NCBI GenBank assembly: GCA_037447655.1
Contig: JBBHKE010000112.1
Location: 1 to 62,385 of the forward strand
From: Zygnema cylindricum
Taxonomy: Eukaryota > Streptophyta > Zygnematophyceae > Zygnematales > Zygnemataceae
Direction: 5' to 3'
DNA length: 62,385 bases
Part shown: positions 49,047-60,075 of the stretch, in pieces
How the letters are laid out: each line of letters begins with the position of its first letter
Numbering within the stretch: position 1 is the stretch's first letter
Position numbers and translations under genes: made by a program
Notes under the pieces: model-generated
Told to the model about the DNA's origin: nothing
Seen by the model: only the letters and a program-made list of their open reading frames with translations
The model's database searches: none

Positions 49047-49873
49047 GCCTCTCCATAAGTTTGAGGTTCATCTTGATGAGATAGTTTAGTTACCTTGTTA
49101 TTAACCTGTTTTTCTTGCAGTCTTTTACTACTTCTCCTCCCCCCCTCAAAATCAGAGGCCGGAATAGATGGTTCTCGTGGATTTTTTCGAACAAACTCGG
49201 TTTCTCCCCTATCCCTTGATTCCAAATCATTTTCCACCACGTCTTCCGCTTCGGGTAGAGTTGTCACTGGAGTTTCCACAGCGGAGTCCTTTTCAGTCTG
49301 ATTTGTACCTGCAAGAATGTCATCGTCTCTAAAACCTGGATAGTTAGGAAGCTCAAATTCATCAGAATTTTCTGACTCAAATCTGATTTTAACTGACTTC
49401 GTATATTTGAAGGGATCCATAGACTCTCCTTCATCCATAACTACTAGATGTTTTACTAAGATTATATCTTCCCTTTTTAGATCATAAACTCTATATCGTT
49501 TAACATCTTGATCATATCCTAATAAGTATCCCGGTTTTCCTTTAGGATCTAGCTTCCAATTAGACCGATCAGTATCTAGACTAAATACTTGACTGCCAAA
49601 AACCTTTAAATGAGATATGTTTGGTTTCCGGCCTGTCCATCTCTCATAAGGTGTTTGATCTTTTATAGCTGAAGTAAGAACTCTATTTTTGAGATAATTA
49701 GCACACTTCATTGCTTCTGCCCAAAATCTTTTTCCTATCTTTTTATCTGACAACATACTTCTAGCACTATCACTTAGTGTTCTATTTAACCTTTCAACTA
49801 CCCCATTCTGTTCCGGATTTTCTGGAACTGTCTTTTGGTGTTGGACCCCATCTTCCCTCAGAAAAACCTCAAA
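49047..49873 (-). pseudogene. element B integrase C-terminal part
   Basis: Reads on from the upstream integrase frame after a TAG at the 49873 boundary. It includes the Glu segment (PEQNGVVERLNRTLSDSARSM) and then an open frame from 49756: KRFWAEAMKCANYLKNR, TPYERWTGRKPNISHLKVFGS, GYLLGYDQDVKRYRVYD. A charged, Glu/Asp/Ser-rich linker leads to RT (QDEPQTYGEAM) and is cut by the nested LTR. Confidence 0.88.
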
Positions 49874-51349
49874 CTAGTTAGAAGTATACTCTCCACCATT
49901 GTCACTCCTTACCATCTTCATTGGAGTTTCATGAAGTTTTTCGCTCCATGCTTTATATTGTCTAAAACAATCCTCAGCTTCTGACTTGTTTTTCAAAAAA
50001 TACACCCGGGAATACCGAGACCAATCATCAGTTATAGTCATCATAAATCTCTTCCCCCCTAGTGAGGGCACTCTAGCCGGTCCCCAAATATCTGTGTGTA
50101 CTAGATCTAGAAGTTTTTCTCCCTTGTAGGTGGCTGATTTAGGAAAGGGTAATCTGTGTGATTTACCTTGAGCACACCCACTACAATCACTTATATCATC
50201 ACTCTCACTGAACTGAATCCCTTCCACCACTCCCATCTTTTTCATCTCTCTTAACTTATCTAGATTCACATGCCCAAGCCTCTTATGCCACATCATAATA
50301 TCATGAAAACCAGCATAATAAAGTTTATTCGTTTCATTACTTAAGATCAGCCTAAACTTCCCATGGCTACCTTTCTCAGCAATGAAATAGACATCCTCCT
50401 CAAAACTAGCAGTAAAGACTCCTTCCCTAGTGCTAGTGAAAAAACCCTTATCATCTAATATAGATGTAGAGATAAGGTTTTTGTTCAGCTCCGGAATAAA
50501 CAATACATCGGAGAATGTTAATATGGATGTCTTTCCTTCTACTAACACTTTCAGATCTACCGATCCTACAAGAGTAGTGGTGACTATCCTCCCATCCCCG
50601 TACTCTATCTCTACGGTGGGAATCTTTCTTATCTTAGTGAACAAGTGCCTATCCTTACACATGTGCATTGAAGCACCTGAATCTATAATCCAGCCTGATT
50701 CACCTTTCAATCCACCGTAAATACATTTCTGTCTTCGTGGAATTTCAACCTCAGTTTTCGCCTCCAACTCCTCATCCAAAAAGAGCTCATCGTCCTCGTC
50801 GTCGGATTCCGCTTTAATTACCTGTTTGACAAGGGCCTTTTTCTTTCCTCTCGGGGTACCATTGGTCTGCCCCTCCTTAAACCGAAGCTCGGTTAGCTTA
50901 GTGCACTCTGCCATATAGTGCCCCGGTTTCTTACAAAAATGACATAAACCTTTGGGAGCCCTTGGTTCGAACTCGTCAACCTGTTTTTTCTCCTCCCTAC
51001 CCCAATAGTTTCCGACTCGTTTTCGGGAATCCTTGTTCCTCCAATCGGTCCCTGTTGCCAAGGCTTGGCCACTCTTTCCTCCCCTTCGGATCTCAATCGT
51101 ATTCTCTCCAACGAGAATCATCCCTACCACTGAGTTCCATATCCACCTTGAGTCTGGCAAGTCCTGCACACGGTTGACTATGTTCTCGAACTCATCAGGT
51201 AACTTCATCAGTAAGCAGTTAACCTTTTCTTTTTCACTAAAAACTTTTCCCGCACTCTCTAGCTCCATGAAGAGTGTAGCAAGCTCATTGCAAAAATCCA
51301 ACATATTTCCCCCTTTGTATACATACTCCTTAACTTTCTGATTAGCCAA
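49874..51349 (-). pseudogene. element B gag C-terminus, protease and integrase core
   Basis: A 491-codon open block. Gag part: KEYVYKGGNMLDFCNELA, LMKLPDEFENIVNR. CCHC zinc knuckle: CHFCKKPGHYMAEC (about 50930). An acidic stretch (ESDDEDDELFLDEELE) precedes protease DSGASMHMC (about 50680). Integrase HHCC: WHKRLGHVNLD and CSGCAQGKSHRLPF; catalytic DIWGP, TITDDWSRY and RSDNGGEYTSN. It ends at an in-frame TAG. Apart from the flanking stops all motifs look intact. Confidence 0.92.
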
Positions 51350-51376
51350 CTGTTGTTGCTGAATCGTACCACTTGG

Positions 51377-51817
51377 CTACATCTCTACAAGAGCCATCCA
51401 AAGATCGGATGCCCTTTCTACCTGCAAATGAGGACATGCAAGTCCTTGAGTGAGATGGCGTAGGATGAAGTGCTTTGCCGCCACATTGTTGAAGTCCCAG
51501 GTTCCAGTATCATTCTCCTCGTTCCTCGGAATAGGTGACATGAATGCCGAACCAGTTGATATTGGTGTGGTCGCCTCCATCTCTTTTCCTTTGTCCACCA
51601 CCTCTCCTTCCTTTGTTTCCTCCGTTGAAGGTGAATCCTCTTTCCTGGTGAATCTGCTTCCTCCAAACCCTGGAGGAATTCCAAGACTTGATGGACGCCC
51701 CAATCGTCCACTCACTATCCCCCAAAACCTTTTTTCGCATAGAGCTCCTATCATCATACTTTCCCAGTATATGAAGCCAGTTCCATTAAAGATTGGTACC
51801 CTAGAGGGTGGGCCCAT
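51377..51817 (-). pseudogene. element B gag N-terminus, starting in the primer site
   Basis: The ATG (51817-51815) is the ATG inside the primer-binding site, so the product starts MGPPSRVPIFNGTGFIYWES, the conserved copia Gag opening. It contains a Glu/Lys-rich insert (about residues 58-85) and ends KHFILRHLTQGLACPHLQVE...LVEM at a TAG. After this single stop the same frame continues as the 51349 block. Unlike A, C and D, no upstream LTR ATG is open: a TGA and a TAG lie in frame just before. Confidence 0.85.
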
Positions 51818-51821
51818 AACC
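51807..51821 (-). other. primer-binding site of element B
   Basis: Minus strand GGTTATGGGCCCACC, identical to the site of element A and directly abutting the 5' LTR. Complementary to the anticodon arm of initiator tRNA-Met. Confidence 0.85.
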
Positions 51822-52869
51822 TAAAACTCTGTGACTTCTATAAGTCCTCAGAGTGGACAACTTCCAAGAAACCTCTAGGATAATCCTGACCCCTTTGTGT
51901 TTAAGCAAAAATAACTGCCACCCTGGCAGACAAAAACTTTGACCACCTTCACCCCTGTGAAGGCAAGACTCCCCTGAGTCGATAGCAAAAAGAATCTGTG
52001 AATTTGCTCCCCTGAGGAGTAAGTTATGGAGGGTCAAAGTTGACCTTTTGTAAAGAAGCTCTCTGGGAGAGAGGGTCCTATCTTCTAATTTTTCTAAGTC
52101 CTATCTCTTTCACAGACTCTATCTACTGATGTACGGAACCAATCAGAATACAGTTCCGTACGCAAAAGTACAACTGCCGGTGTACTTTATGTACGGACAT
52201 TGTACGACATGGCCTAAATGTCCACACGTGGAATATCCGGATTTGCTCCTTTAATCCTCGGAGATGCCGCGCTCCAATGTAACATCGCCACGTGTCATCC
52301 AATGTGGCGATGCCCACAAACCGCCGACTTCTTCTTCCGCGATCTTGGCGCTAATTCCGACCGTCCGATTAAACTCGCATTTGATCGTAGCCGAAATAAA
52401 TATATGCGTGGTATTTGTTTCCCTTATGAAATCAATGCGCGGTATTGATTTCTTATCCGTACCGCAATTTGTACTTTTACACTACCATATCTATGTATCC
52501 CGTTAACAGTTATAGTTAAATGATTTATCCTACGTGTACATGTTTAAATCATTATCGTACTATATACTATGTAACACTACTTCTAGACTTAACGGCTAAG
52601 GCTACCGGCTATCTACTCTTTGACGGCCGGCAGGTACCAAGATCAAATCCTATCGCCGGCACATACCTTTTAGTAATTAATCCCTTGACTAATATAAATT
52701 TCCCATAAACCTCATGATAGCCTAGGTAGCCATGGCTCTAGCTTCCTCTCCAATTTCTCAGTGACTGCGACAAGTTTGAGAGTTGGAGAGAGAAGTTAGA
52801 GGTAGACTGCCTTGGCTTCTTTATTTCTATTCGGACCTAGAAAATACTTAAAAACCATTAATTTCTACA
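51822..52869 (-). repeat. 5' LTR of element B
   Basis: 1048 bp. Starts (minus) TGTAGAAATTAATGG and ends GAGTTTTA, where the 3' LTR has GAGTTTCA, so one terminal base changed after insertion. Contains the same antisense box-B-like motif (about 52640-52660). Confidence 0.9.
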
Positions 52870-52874
52870 AATGC
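52870..52874. other. target-site duplication of element B (right)
   Basis: AATGC, partner of 45235-45239. Confidence 0.93.
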
Positions 52875-53981
52875 CACTTATCATGTGGCACGTTACCTTC
52901 GCCACAATGTTGATGTTAGACGTTATTTATTGTTTGGAGGTTTAAACTTGACACCTAGTTTTAATTCTAGCTAAAATGTTGCCTCAATTTTTAGAGTTTA
53001 CACTCTGCACGAGTTTACATTCTTTGTATATCTCCATACGTAAGAATTTAACTTTAAAAACCAACATATGTGCTATATCAACCAAAACATTGTGCGCAAA
53101 CAGATGTACGAAATACATAAAGTACACGTACTTGTAGAAAAAACAAAGTCCACAATCCTTGGCGAAAAACATCAATATCACACATTAAACTATATATATA
53201 TATATATGACACACTTTTAGCTGCTAGTTCTACATTCAAGGAATGTACTCGGTGGCTCAGAAAGAATAAATATGCACTTAGAGCGCACAATTTTTAATGA
53301 TTTTGGCGTGATATTGTGTTACCAATAATAATAATAATTAAAAAAGTTTTCCAAACGATTAAACAATAACTTAGGTTTATCTTATCAAAAGGGTTTAGAC
53401 TAAAATTCAAAATGATTTGAACGTTTTCTGCTTTTAGGTGTATCAGTTTGCACACAATGACTCTTTGAATATTCCATACGTGAGAATCAAGAAACTATGG
53501 TACAAACTTCCAGCGTACATAAAATTAAAGCTCAAACGATTCATCTTTTGTACAACACTATTATTTTTGTGCAATCATTACCAAAGGGAAGCAAAATTGA
53601 GTGCAACTGTCCATACAAAATTTCGTTCACAATACCACGTGATCGGTCATGGAGTTTTTTGTACAAGTATCAATAAAAGGGAGCGACAACAAGGGCATCG
53701 ATCAATACCATTTTAAGATCACGATACAACCACGTAATCAGTTGTATAGTTAAGCTATAAAGCAATAAACTTCTTAAGAATTTGAACGCTTGTTGCGGTG
53801 GAGGACGTTGAAACAGTTTAAAAATTTTCGAGGTGTCGCTTCTTTATGATGTGTGTTACTTTTCCATTACTGTTACCTTTCGTTTTTTTTACTATTGTAC
53901 CATCTAACGTATTTTTTGGTTTGTAGATTCAAACCAATGTTTAAAACTAATGACATCTTCAAATTCGTATCGTATATGGTA
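52875..53981. repeat. P1 repeat, right half
   Basis: Continues P1 after element B and aligns with 58950-60075 of P2, including GTTTGGAGGTTTAAACTTGA and the ACGTACTTGTAGAAAAAACA block. A small (AT)n tract near 53191-53207 is absent from P2. It ends where LTR G begins. Confidence 0.75.
53438..53716 (+). other. unrecognised ORF in P1 (damaged in P2)
   Basis: 92-codon basic frame (YQFAHNDSLNIPYVRIKKLW ... VIGHGVFCTSI) preceded by a possible splice acceptor (CTGCTTTTAG). P2 has the matching sequence at 59528-59805, but a stop after NALYVRSNKL and frame changes break it; only 59602-59805 stays open. Both copies drift freely, which argues against a working gene. No domain recognised. Confidence 0.2.
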
Positions 53982-54756
53982 TGTAAAAATTAATGGTTCA
54001 TTTTAAGTATTTTCTAGGTCTATATAAAATACAGAAGAAGCGAAAGGCAGTCTATCTCTAACTTCTCTCTCGAACTCCACTCTTTGTCACAGTCACAGGG
54101 AAGTTGGAGTGGAAGCTAGAGCCATGGCTACCTAAGCTATCCAGGATTTACGGGAAATAGATTGTTTATTTATCGGTTTTATTTACTAAAAGGATTGGCG
54201 TCAGAACTAGGATTTGATCGTGGTACCTACGGAATTAAAGATAGCGGGTAGCCGGTTGTCGTAACCGTTAAGTCTAAATACAACGATACATTTTACAGGG
54301 TGTGATAATTATTTATATATAAGTACGTTTGATAAATCATTTAACTACAACTGCGTACGGGATACATATATCCAGTTATGTAAAAGTACGGATTAAAGGT
54401 ACGGACAAGGAACAAGTATCGCGCATTTGTTTCGATAGCGAATGAATACCGCGTGTACAGGTATCCATACGGCTACGATTAATATACATTTAATCGGACG
54501 GCTAGAATATACCGAGATCGCGTAAATTTCGGCGGTCATCGCCACATCGGATGACACGTGGCAGAATAATATTGGATCGCGGCATCTCTGAGGATTAAGG
54601 GAGCAAATCCAGATACACCACGTGTCGACATTTAGGCATGTGGTACATTGTTCATACAGAAAGTACACCGGCAGGTGTGTACTTTTGTGTACGGAAATGT
54701 AATCTGATTGGCTTCGTACATCAGTAGTTAGAGTCTGTGAGAGAGATAGGACTTAG
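53982..54756 (+). repeat. truncated LTR G, B family
   Basis: Starts TGTAAAAATTAATGGTTC, like the B LTR start. It aligns with the B LTR through CTAGAGCCATGGCTACCTA and GTCTGTGAGAGAGATAGGA, then stops at about 54756; the last ~290 bp of the LTR are missing. The left flank TATGGTA continues uninterrupted in P2 (about 60079), so P2 again shows the pre-insertion site. Confidence 0.75.
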
Positions 54757-55862
54757 TGTTGTTCTTTGGTCTAAAATAGACCGCAGAAGCGACCCAAACT
54801 ATCATGCAAGAAGTTAAGCAAAAATAGGTCGACGAACAATCATATGAAATGCATCCTCCATATGCGTACACAGACGCAACAAACAACATTTAGGGTTTCA
54901 TGGAATAATCAACATAAATAAACCCTATGACAACATCTAAGGTTTGATGGAATAATCGATATAAACAAACCCTAGGACAAATGCATAAACAATGCATATC
55001 AAACATATATAAAATAACATAAATAAATAATAACAAACAAATGTATCACACATAAACAAAAGTATAATCAAAGTATAGTCAAATAATCATTATATCATTC
55101 AAAGTGCATGACCTAATCGACAACCCTAAAATACTACATCTTTGGTCCCCACTTTACTAACCAGCATTGATGATTCATTCCTAACAAAGCTCATTCCTAT
55201 ATATACACTTGTGAGCTGTCAATGAATTGCTACATGTCAAAATAGCCAACGTACCTTCCACTAAGTAGTATTATATCATGAGAACCTATTACGACAAATA
55301 ATCCTAACTGTAAGTATACACTTGAAAGTCAACCAATCACAAGCGTACACTTGTCGGCAAGTACGACAACACACAAATTAAACTGCCGAAACCCTAAATG
55401 ACCATCTAAATAAAAACTGTCATAATCAATACTAAATTATTATTACACATACGACAAAACAATGTTATTTCAAATATTTTCACCGACGCGTCCGCAAAAT
55501 ACGCGTCATAAGCGACAACTCGCTTAGTCACTTGTAGATAGATCCACGTAGTGAACCGACATGGCATATGTACGGTCCACTAGATAATGTGTCATAAAAA
55601 ACAATGTGGTCTCTTAAAAATATCGGCAGACGCCGTTCGCCCTCCAAGTGTACCATGACCAATTTGCCGAAATCAATTCGTACGATCCAAATCCTGTCCG
55701 TACCGAAATCACGTACTTCGTCATAAATGCGCCTTGTCGCATTTAAGGTACACGTCATTTTTGATAAATGTATGTCGTAAATAAAGTACACCTAATAGTA
55801 CACCTGTCCAATATAGATTCTATGTACCATGGCGTACTTTCCATAAATCTCGCGCGCCAAAT
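54757..55862. other. unassigned sequence, A-rich
   Basis: Begins TGTTGTTCTTTGG, which could be another LTR start, but no matching end was found. Contains two adjacent ~47-bp units (54883-54929, 54930-54976) built on a GGwTTsATGGAATAATC core. Part around 55590-55860 is rich in GTACACCTGTC-like words. No gene supported. Confidence 0.35.
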
Positions 55863-57106
55863 TTAAAGTACACCTGTCAAATACGACGCTGCGTACCGGC
55901 GGCGTCCCATGTAATAAATGTCACCTGTCGCATTATGTTTCGTACGTGCGACGTACATACTACCGATGTAGAGAAGCTCCAAAAAATCTTCATCCTGTTT
56001 CTCTACTTCCCCTTCTTCCTCTTCATTTATATTCCAATTTCTAATTTCTTCCAAACAAGGACATTCTACCATATAGTGACCCGTTTCCCTACAAAAGAAG
56101 CAAACCCCTCCTTTCGAAACTCCCCTTTCTTTATCTCTTCCTCTCTTTCCACCAAAATTCCGATAAGGCTTATCTTTTTCTTTCTTCCTCTCATCACGCT
56201 TCCGCGAGTCACCATCATTCCTCTCATCACACTTCCGCCAGTCACCTTCATTCCTCTCATCACGCTTACGCAAGTTACCACTAGCTGTCAGTGCATTCAT
56301 CCTGTCACTTCCCATACGAAGCTCCAAAGTGCTTTCCCTCGCAAGAATCATCCCCATGGTAATGTCCCAAGTCCACTAGGAGCAATTCACATCCTGCATA
56401 CGGTTAATGATGTTTTCGTACTCATCTGGAAGTTTCATGATTTGTATGACAATTTTTCTCTCCTCGGATTCTCCATATCCCGCACTAGCAAGCTCAACAT
56501 ATAACGCAGCAATATCATTGCAAAACTGTATCATGCTACCTCCTTTATAAACATAGGCCTTTATTTCCCGTTTTACTATTTGTTGCCTCTGTATAGTCTC
56601 ACTCTTATAAATCTGAATTAGTGTATCCTATATTTATGAAGACTTAGTTAGGTTTATAAGAGTGATAGCTATGGATTTAGACATGTTTCTAAGTATGAGA
56701 TGTTTTGCTATAGCGTTTTTATTCTCCCAAATTTTACTATCATTTTTTTCATTTTTTGGTTTGGTTATAACCCCTACAAGTGGAACTGTAGGCGAGAGCC
56801 TAGCTCCCCTCACCAAATGTGTTTTTTTACCCTTCTCCCTTTTTCCCTCTTCCATGGCAATAATTCCCTTTCACCTTCCGTTGCATCTGAACTCCATTTT
56901 GTTTTCTTAGATACCCCAGTTGAATCTCCATAGTGAGTTCCAACAAAGCCCGGTGGCGGACATCTCACTTGTCCCAAAACAATTCCCCATAAGTGCTTTT
57001 CGAAAAGCAATCCCTCCATCGTAGATTCCCAGTAAGTGAAGTCTGTTTCGTCAAACATAGGCACCCTAGATAATAGGCCCATAGCCTTAAATTCAATGGA
57101 ATCCAT
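55863..57106 (-). pseudogene. element D gag, truncated
   Basis: Opens in the LTR at 57106: MDSIEF is LTR-encoded, then K-AMGLLSRVPMFDETDFTYWES passes through the decayed primer site (GGCTATGGGCCTATT). Frames change near 56850 and 56600. The last block (56357-55863) holds an Arg/Asp/Glu-rich tandem repeat (units like RKRDERNEGDW, RKCDERNDGDS, RKRDERKKEKD) followed by the CCHC knuckle CFFCRETGHYMVEC (about 56085). Recognisable Gag ends near 55960; protease, integrase and RT are absent. Transposon remnant. Confidence 0.75.
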
Positions 57107-58096
57107 TTCCCCACAGAATCGCAGTCTTAAAGAAACTTATCTAGATAGTGCCAACTCCAAGTTTATACAAACTCAAATGAGTGACACCTTGACAGTCAAA
57201 ACTCGTACATAGCTTCACCCTTGTAAAAGAAGTCTTTCTGTGTGCTCAGTTTCACCATATAATGCAAAGCTTGAACATGTGTTTTGGACATCATTTCCCA
57301 CTTTGACTTTCCCTTAGAAATGCCACCACCCTACCAAGCAAAAACTCCGACCAACTACACCCCTGTGTAGCGTGGACTCCCTTGAGTCCGTAGCAAAAAG
57401 AATCACTGAATTTGCTACCGTGAGCAGTTAGTTATGGCTGGCCAAAGATGGCCTATAACAAAAGGTCACCTGGAGAGAGGCGCCTCAAACACGCTAAGTC
57501 CTTTAACTCCTACTCACAACTACCTACTACTCTACACTAGGCCAATCTAAATGGTGTATAGTAAAAGAAGGTACAGTGGCCAATAGTACTTCTTGTACGG
57601 CCATTGTACAACATGGCCTTCTGGTTGACACTTGTCAACATAGGAGCCATCGTTCGTCCTCCCATCTTTTCAAGCGTCCAATGATATGGCGCCACGGGGC
57701 ACAACGCGCCGCTATGTCCAAAAGCCGCCAAAGATTAATTCGGGTTTGGCGGGGGCGACGTCGTCCGTCCGATCATGTATTTTACACGGTTAGATTCGCG
57801 GCCGCGAGCGTCGTTTGACTATAGATGTCGTTTGGTCAATTTTGGTATGTTTAAGTGAAAGTGACGTTTTGCAAAATACTTTACGTGTATCGTTCAGTAA
57901 ACGCCTTAATGGTTAACGCATACGTTTACATAGTACTCTGCAGACCAAGGTTCAAATCCTTGTTAGGGCAACATTTGTGTAATATATCAATATTCGTCTG
58001 CTCTTCTTTCTGACCATGGCGGTAGCCATGGTTCTCTCTCTCTCTTCACTTTATAGTCTAAATTAAGAAGTGAATATTAATTACTTCATTTCAACA
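57087..58096 (-). repeat. 5' LTR of element D
   Basis: 1010 bp. In minus sense it starts TGTTGAAATGAAG and ends GAATTTAA at the primer site. Shares blocks with the nested solo LTR (47855-49041). No second LTR or target duplication was found. Confidence 0.75.
57903..57970 (+). other. tRNA-like sequence in the D LTR antisense strand
   Basis: A 7-bp acceptor-like stem (57903-57909 with 57963-57969, one G-T pair), a perfect T arm CAAGG-TTCAAAT-CCTTG (57946-57962) giving a consensus box B GGTTCAAATCC, and a box-A-like TGGTTAACGCA. The anticodon arm does not fold well, so it is not called a functional tRNA. Related LTRs keep a weaker version at the same place. Confidence 0.4.
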
Positions 58097-58284
58097 GCAA
58101 GAAACCATTTTTAAATACAACTATTTGTATGGACAAACTGGCCAACCAGAATACGGTTTCGTACGAGTGGTACTGTATTCAAATACTGTCGAAACTTGGT
58201 GCGGGTACACGTTGGTGACAAAAACAATTTGAGGTCTTTTGTTGTGAAGCTACACAGCAAATCGTTATGTTAATGTTTTTTTTA
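58097..58284. other. short unassigned spacer
   Basis: Between the D LTR and P2; nothing recognised. Confidence 0.3.
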
Positions 58285-60075
58285 CCACTTAATACATCTT
58301 TTCTCCGTGCACACTTGTCGGATTGCGGGTCCGATAAAGGCGATTCAAAGATAAGATTCTAAGCTTCCAATTGGTTGTCTCAAACTGAAAATCGGACAAT
58401 TGTGTACGGAGAAAATAATTTTTAAGTGGCGAACAAATTATTAACACTAATAGGGATACAAGCTGTAGTTGCTTGCTGACCCGTAGGCCCATAACTAGAA
58501 GAGTTGTACCGTAGCTCTTTGGTAGACAACAACGGAGGACGGTTGAATATTTGAGTGAAACACATGTTTAGTTTTTTACCGTTTGGAATATTGGCGCCTT
58601 GCAAAAAAAAAAATATTGTAAAAAACATAAATTATAATGTTGTGTATTGACAAAAAAATTATAGTGATAATACCAATACCGATAGTTATCGGTTATCGAA
58701 CGGCTAGGAGTCCCGATGTATTGTTTTATCCCCAATAGCTATCAGTACTGGTGATAATGTCAATAAAAAACCGATATTATCCGTTTTTTATCGCCGATAA
58801 CACCGGTGTGGATATATTGTGCCATTATATCAATTATCGGCAAGCCAAAAAAAGGTACATATCGATTATCAACAACACCCTACTGATACGCAACACTAAG
58901 AAATTCATAAAGTTGCCTCTCCATCTCTAGTTGTGAATTAGAGTGGCAATGCCACGTAGCACGTTATCTTCGCCACAATGTTGATGCTCAAAGTTTTTTA
59001 TTGTTTGGAGGTTTAAACTTGACACCTGATTTTAATTCCACTAAAAATACTGCATCAATTTCCAAAGTTTTCACTCAACACGAGTTTACATTCTTTGTAT
59101 ATCTCCATACGTAAGAATTTAACTTTTAAACCCATAATGTGTGTTATATCAACAAGAACGTTGTGCGTAAACAGATGTACGAAATACTCAAAGTACACGT
59201 ACTTGTAGAAAAAACAAAGTCCACAATCCTTGGCCAAAAACATCAATGTCACACATTAAAAAACAAAAAAAAAACAAATCTATGACGCACTTTTAACTGC
59301 TAGTTCTACATTCAAAGAAATGTACTCGGTGGCTAAGAAAGAAAAAATATGCACTAAGAGCGCACAAGTTTTAATGATTTTGGCTTGATATTGTGATACC
59401 AATAATAATAATAATAATAACTATTTTTATAAAAGTTTTCCAAACGGTTAAACAAAATCTTGAGTGTATCTTATAAAAAGGGTTTAGACTAACATTCAAA
59501 ATGATGTGAACGTTTTATGCTTTTAGGTGTATCATTTTGCACACAATGACGCTTTTAATGCATTATACGTGAGATCCAATAAATTATAGTACAAGTTTCC
59601 AATGTACATAAAATTAAAGCTCAAACGATTCATATTTTGTACAAAACCAATTTTTTGTGTGCAGTCATTACCAAAGAGAAGCAAAATTGAGTGCAACTGT
59701 CCATACAAATTTTGGTCACAATACCTCGTGATCGGTCATGGAGTGTTTTGTGCAATTATCAATAAAAGGGAGCAGCAACAAGGGCATCGGTTAATACCCA
59801 TTTAAGATCACGATACAACCATGTAATCAGCTGTATCGTTAAGTTATAACGCAATGGACTTGTTGAGAATTTGAACGTTTGTTGCAGTGGAGGACGTTGA
59901 ACAGTTTAAAATTTTCCGACGCGTCGCTTCCCTATCATATCCGTTACCTTTCCATTATTGTTACCTTTCGCTCCATTTTTTTTTTTTTACTATTGTACGA
60001 TTATACGTATTTTTTGGTTTGTAAATTCAGACATATGTTAAAAACTAATGACATCTGCAAATTCGTACCGTACGT
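58285..60075. repeat. P2 repeat, uninterrupted paralogue of P1
   Basis: Aligns with 44307-45234 plus 52875-53981. Starts with the same 145-bp MITE-like unit (58285-58429), contains the TATCGG block (58630-58900), and keeps GTGGCAATGCCAC intact at the position where B inserted in P1. Divergence by eye is about 10%. The nature of the larger repeat is unknown. Confidence 0.75.

Larger units (their letters stand above)
45240..52869 (-). mobile_element. Ty1/copia retrotransposon B with nested solo LTR
   Basis: 7630 bp; about 6.4 kb without the nested 1187-bp LTR and its extra 5-bp duplication. LTR ends are TGTAGAAATT...GAGTTTCA. Minus-strand order: 5' LTR, primer site, gag, protease, integrase, (nested LTR), RT, RNase H, polypurine tract, 3' LTR. 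It is the best-preserved copia here: gag-protease-integrase is interrupted by only two stops. The two LTRs look roughly 5% different by eye, so it is younger than A but not recent. Flanked by AATGC. Confidence 0.93.

Noticed and set aside
54757-55400. A further full LTR starting TGTTGTTCTTTGG
   Set aside because: No matching LTR end, primer site or second copy was found in the window.
57903-57970. Functional tRNA gene
   Set aside because: Acceptor and T arm fold, but the anticodon and D arms do not, and the sequence sits inside an LTR; kept only as a tRNA-like module.
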